Source of the DNA: Anseranas semipalmata
Lineage: Eukaryota > Chordata > Aves > Anseriformes > Anseranatidae
Assembly (NCBI GenBank): GCA_013399115.1
Contig: VXAA01003152.1
Coordinates: 373,684 to 437,683 of the forward strand
Direction of reading: 5' to 3'
DNA length: 64,000 nucleotides
This document shows positions 63,634 to 64,000 of the stretch, piece after piece. How positions within the stretch are numbered: position 1 is the first letter of the stretch; each line of letters starts with the position of its first letter. The position numbers and the translations under genes are program-made. Below the pieces are notes generated by a model that did no database searches, was not told the DNA's origin, and saw only the letters and a program-made list of their open reading frames with translations.

Positions 63634-64000
63634 TGGTCATGAAAATTTTCTACTGTTCTAATAATATTTTATGCTATCTTGCTCTATTTTTATGTATGTT
63701 TCCCGTTTGTCCCATTATTTACCCATTCATAAAGCCTGTCAAATATTTTGACAGCTTTCAATACATTTTTGTAATAAAATTTTAGGTATGTACTTTCTCC
63801 CCTTATCTCCCCCATCCTCTCCCAATTCTTGTGCTATGAAAACTTGTGGAAGTCAGTCAGAATGACTGTTTGCTGTGAATTCTGACGATAAATTGTAACA
63901 ACTTTGCTGCAGTGCAGTATCCAACCGTGTTTGGAATTTTTTCCCCATGTTTCCATTTAGCAAAGTAATTTCTAGGTTTGCTATCAAATCTTCATGTTAT

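Larger units (their letters stand above)
57054..64000. other. AT-rich unique non-coding DNA, no gene seen
   Basis: No recognisable coding frame or mobile element. Simple tracts include AT-rich alternating patches at about 62645-62675 and 63190-63242 (with one undetermined base at 63196) and (TTG)n at 63616-63633. The 62230-62660 part is described as a candidate conserved element in the findings. Confidence 0.55.

Overview
The window looks like bird nuclear DNA: AT-rich, repeat-poor and almost certainly non-coding. The lineage call rests on three things: CR1 LINE fragments (two of them 3' ends with the family's short octamer tail of the ATTCTATG type), a solo LTR of a type I know from avian ERVL-class retroviruses, and a low density of recognisable interspersed repeats. 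I cannot tell the order or species from sequence alone, and I cannot tell whether this is intergenic or inside a very large intron.

I found no host protein-coding exon, rRNA or tRNA gene that I can defend. The longest open frames (up to about 140 codons) have no recognisable domains and are interrupted in neighbouring frames, as expected by chance in 64 kb. The only frames with recognisable protein homology come from retroelements. These are a CR1 ORF2 C-terminal end (12176-12891), a CR1 ORF2 endonuclease piece (about 17290-17745), a CR1 3' tail (56881-57053), and, on the minus strand at about 31205-31830, a decayed non-LTR reverse transcriptase that is not CR1 and resembles the RTE-type class.

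Layout: 1-12 kb is AT-rich unique sequence with a small 12-bp tandem repeat. 12-21 kb is the repeat-richest part: a CR1 3' end, a hairpin just behind it, an ERVL-type solo LTR, a CR1 endonuclease fragment, and two GC-rich blocks of unknown origin. 21-31 kb is unique sequence with a 36-N gap at 24965-25000. 31-38.5 kb holds the RT fossil and a second, diverged LTR piece. 38.5-56 kb is unique DNA with microsatellites and a perfect 22-bp palindrome. 56-57 kb holds a palindromic ancient repeat followed by a CR1 tail. 57-64 kb is AT-rich unique sequence, including one block that reads like a conserved non-coding element.

The observations most worth a second look are the minus-strand RT fossil, in which motifs from the catalytic loop to the C-terminal region sit in one frame with only two stops over 126 codons, and several near-perfect inverted repeats (14220-14254, 42008-42029, 13020-13072, 56482-56566). 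I see no gene cluster or multi-gene system.
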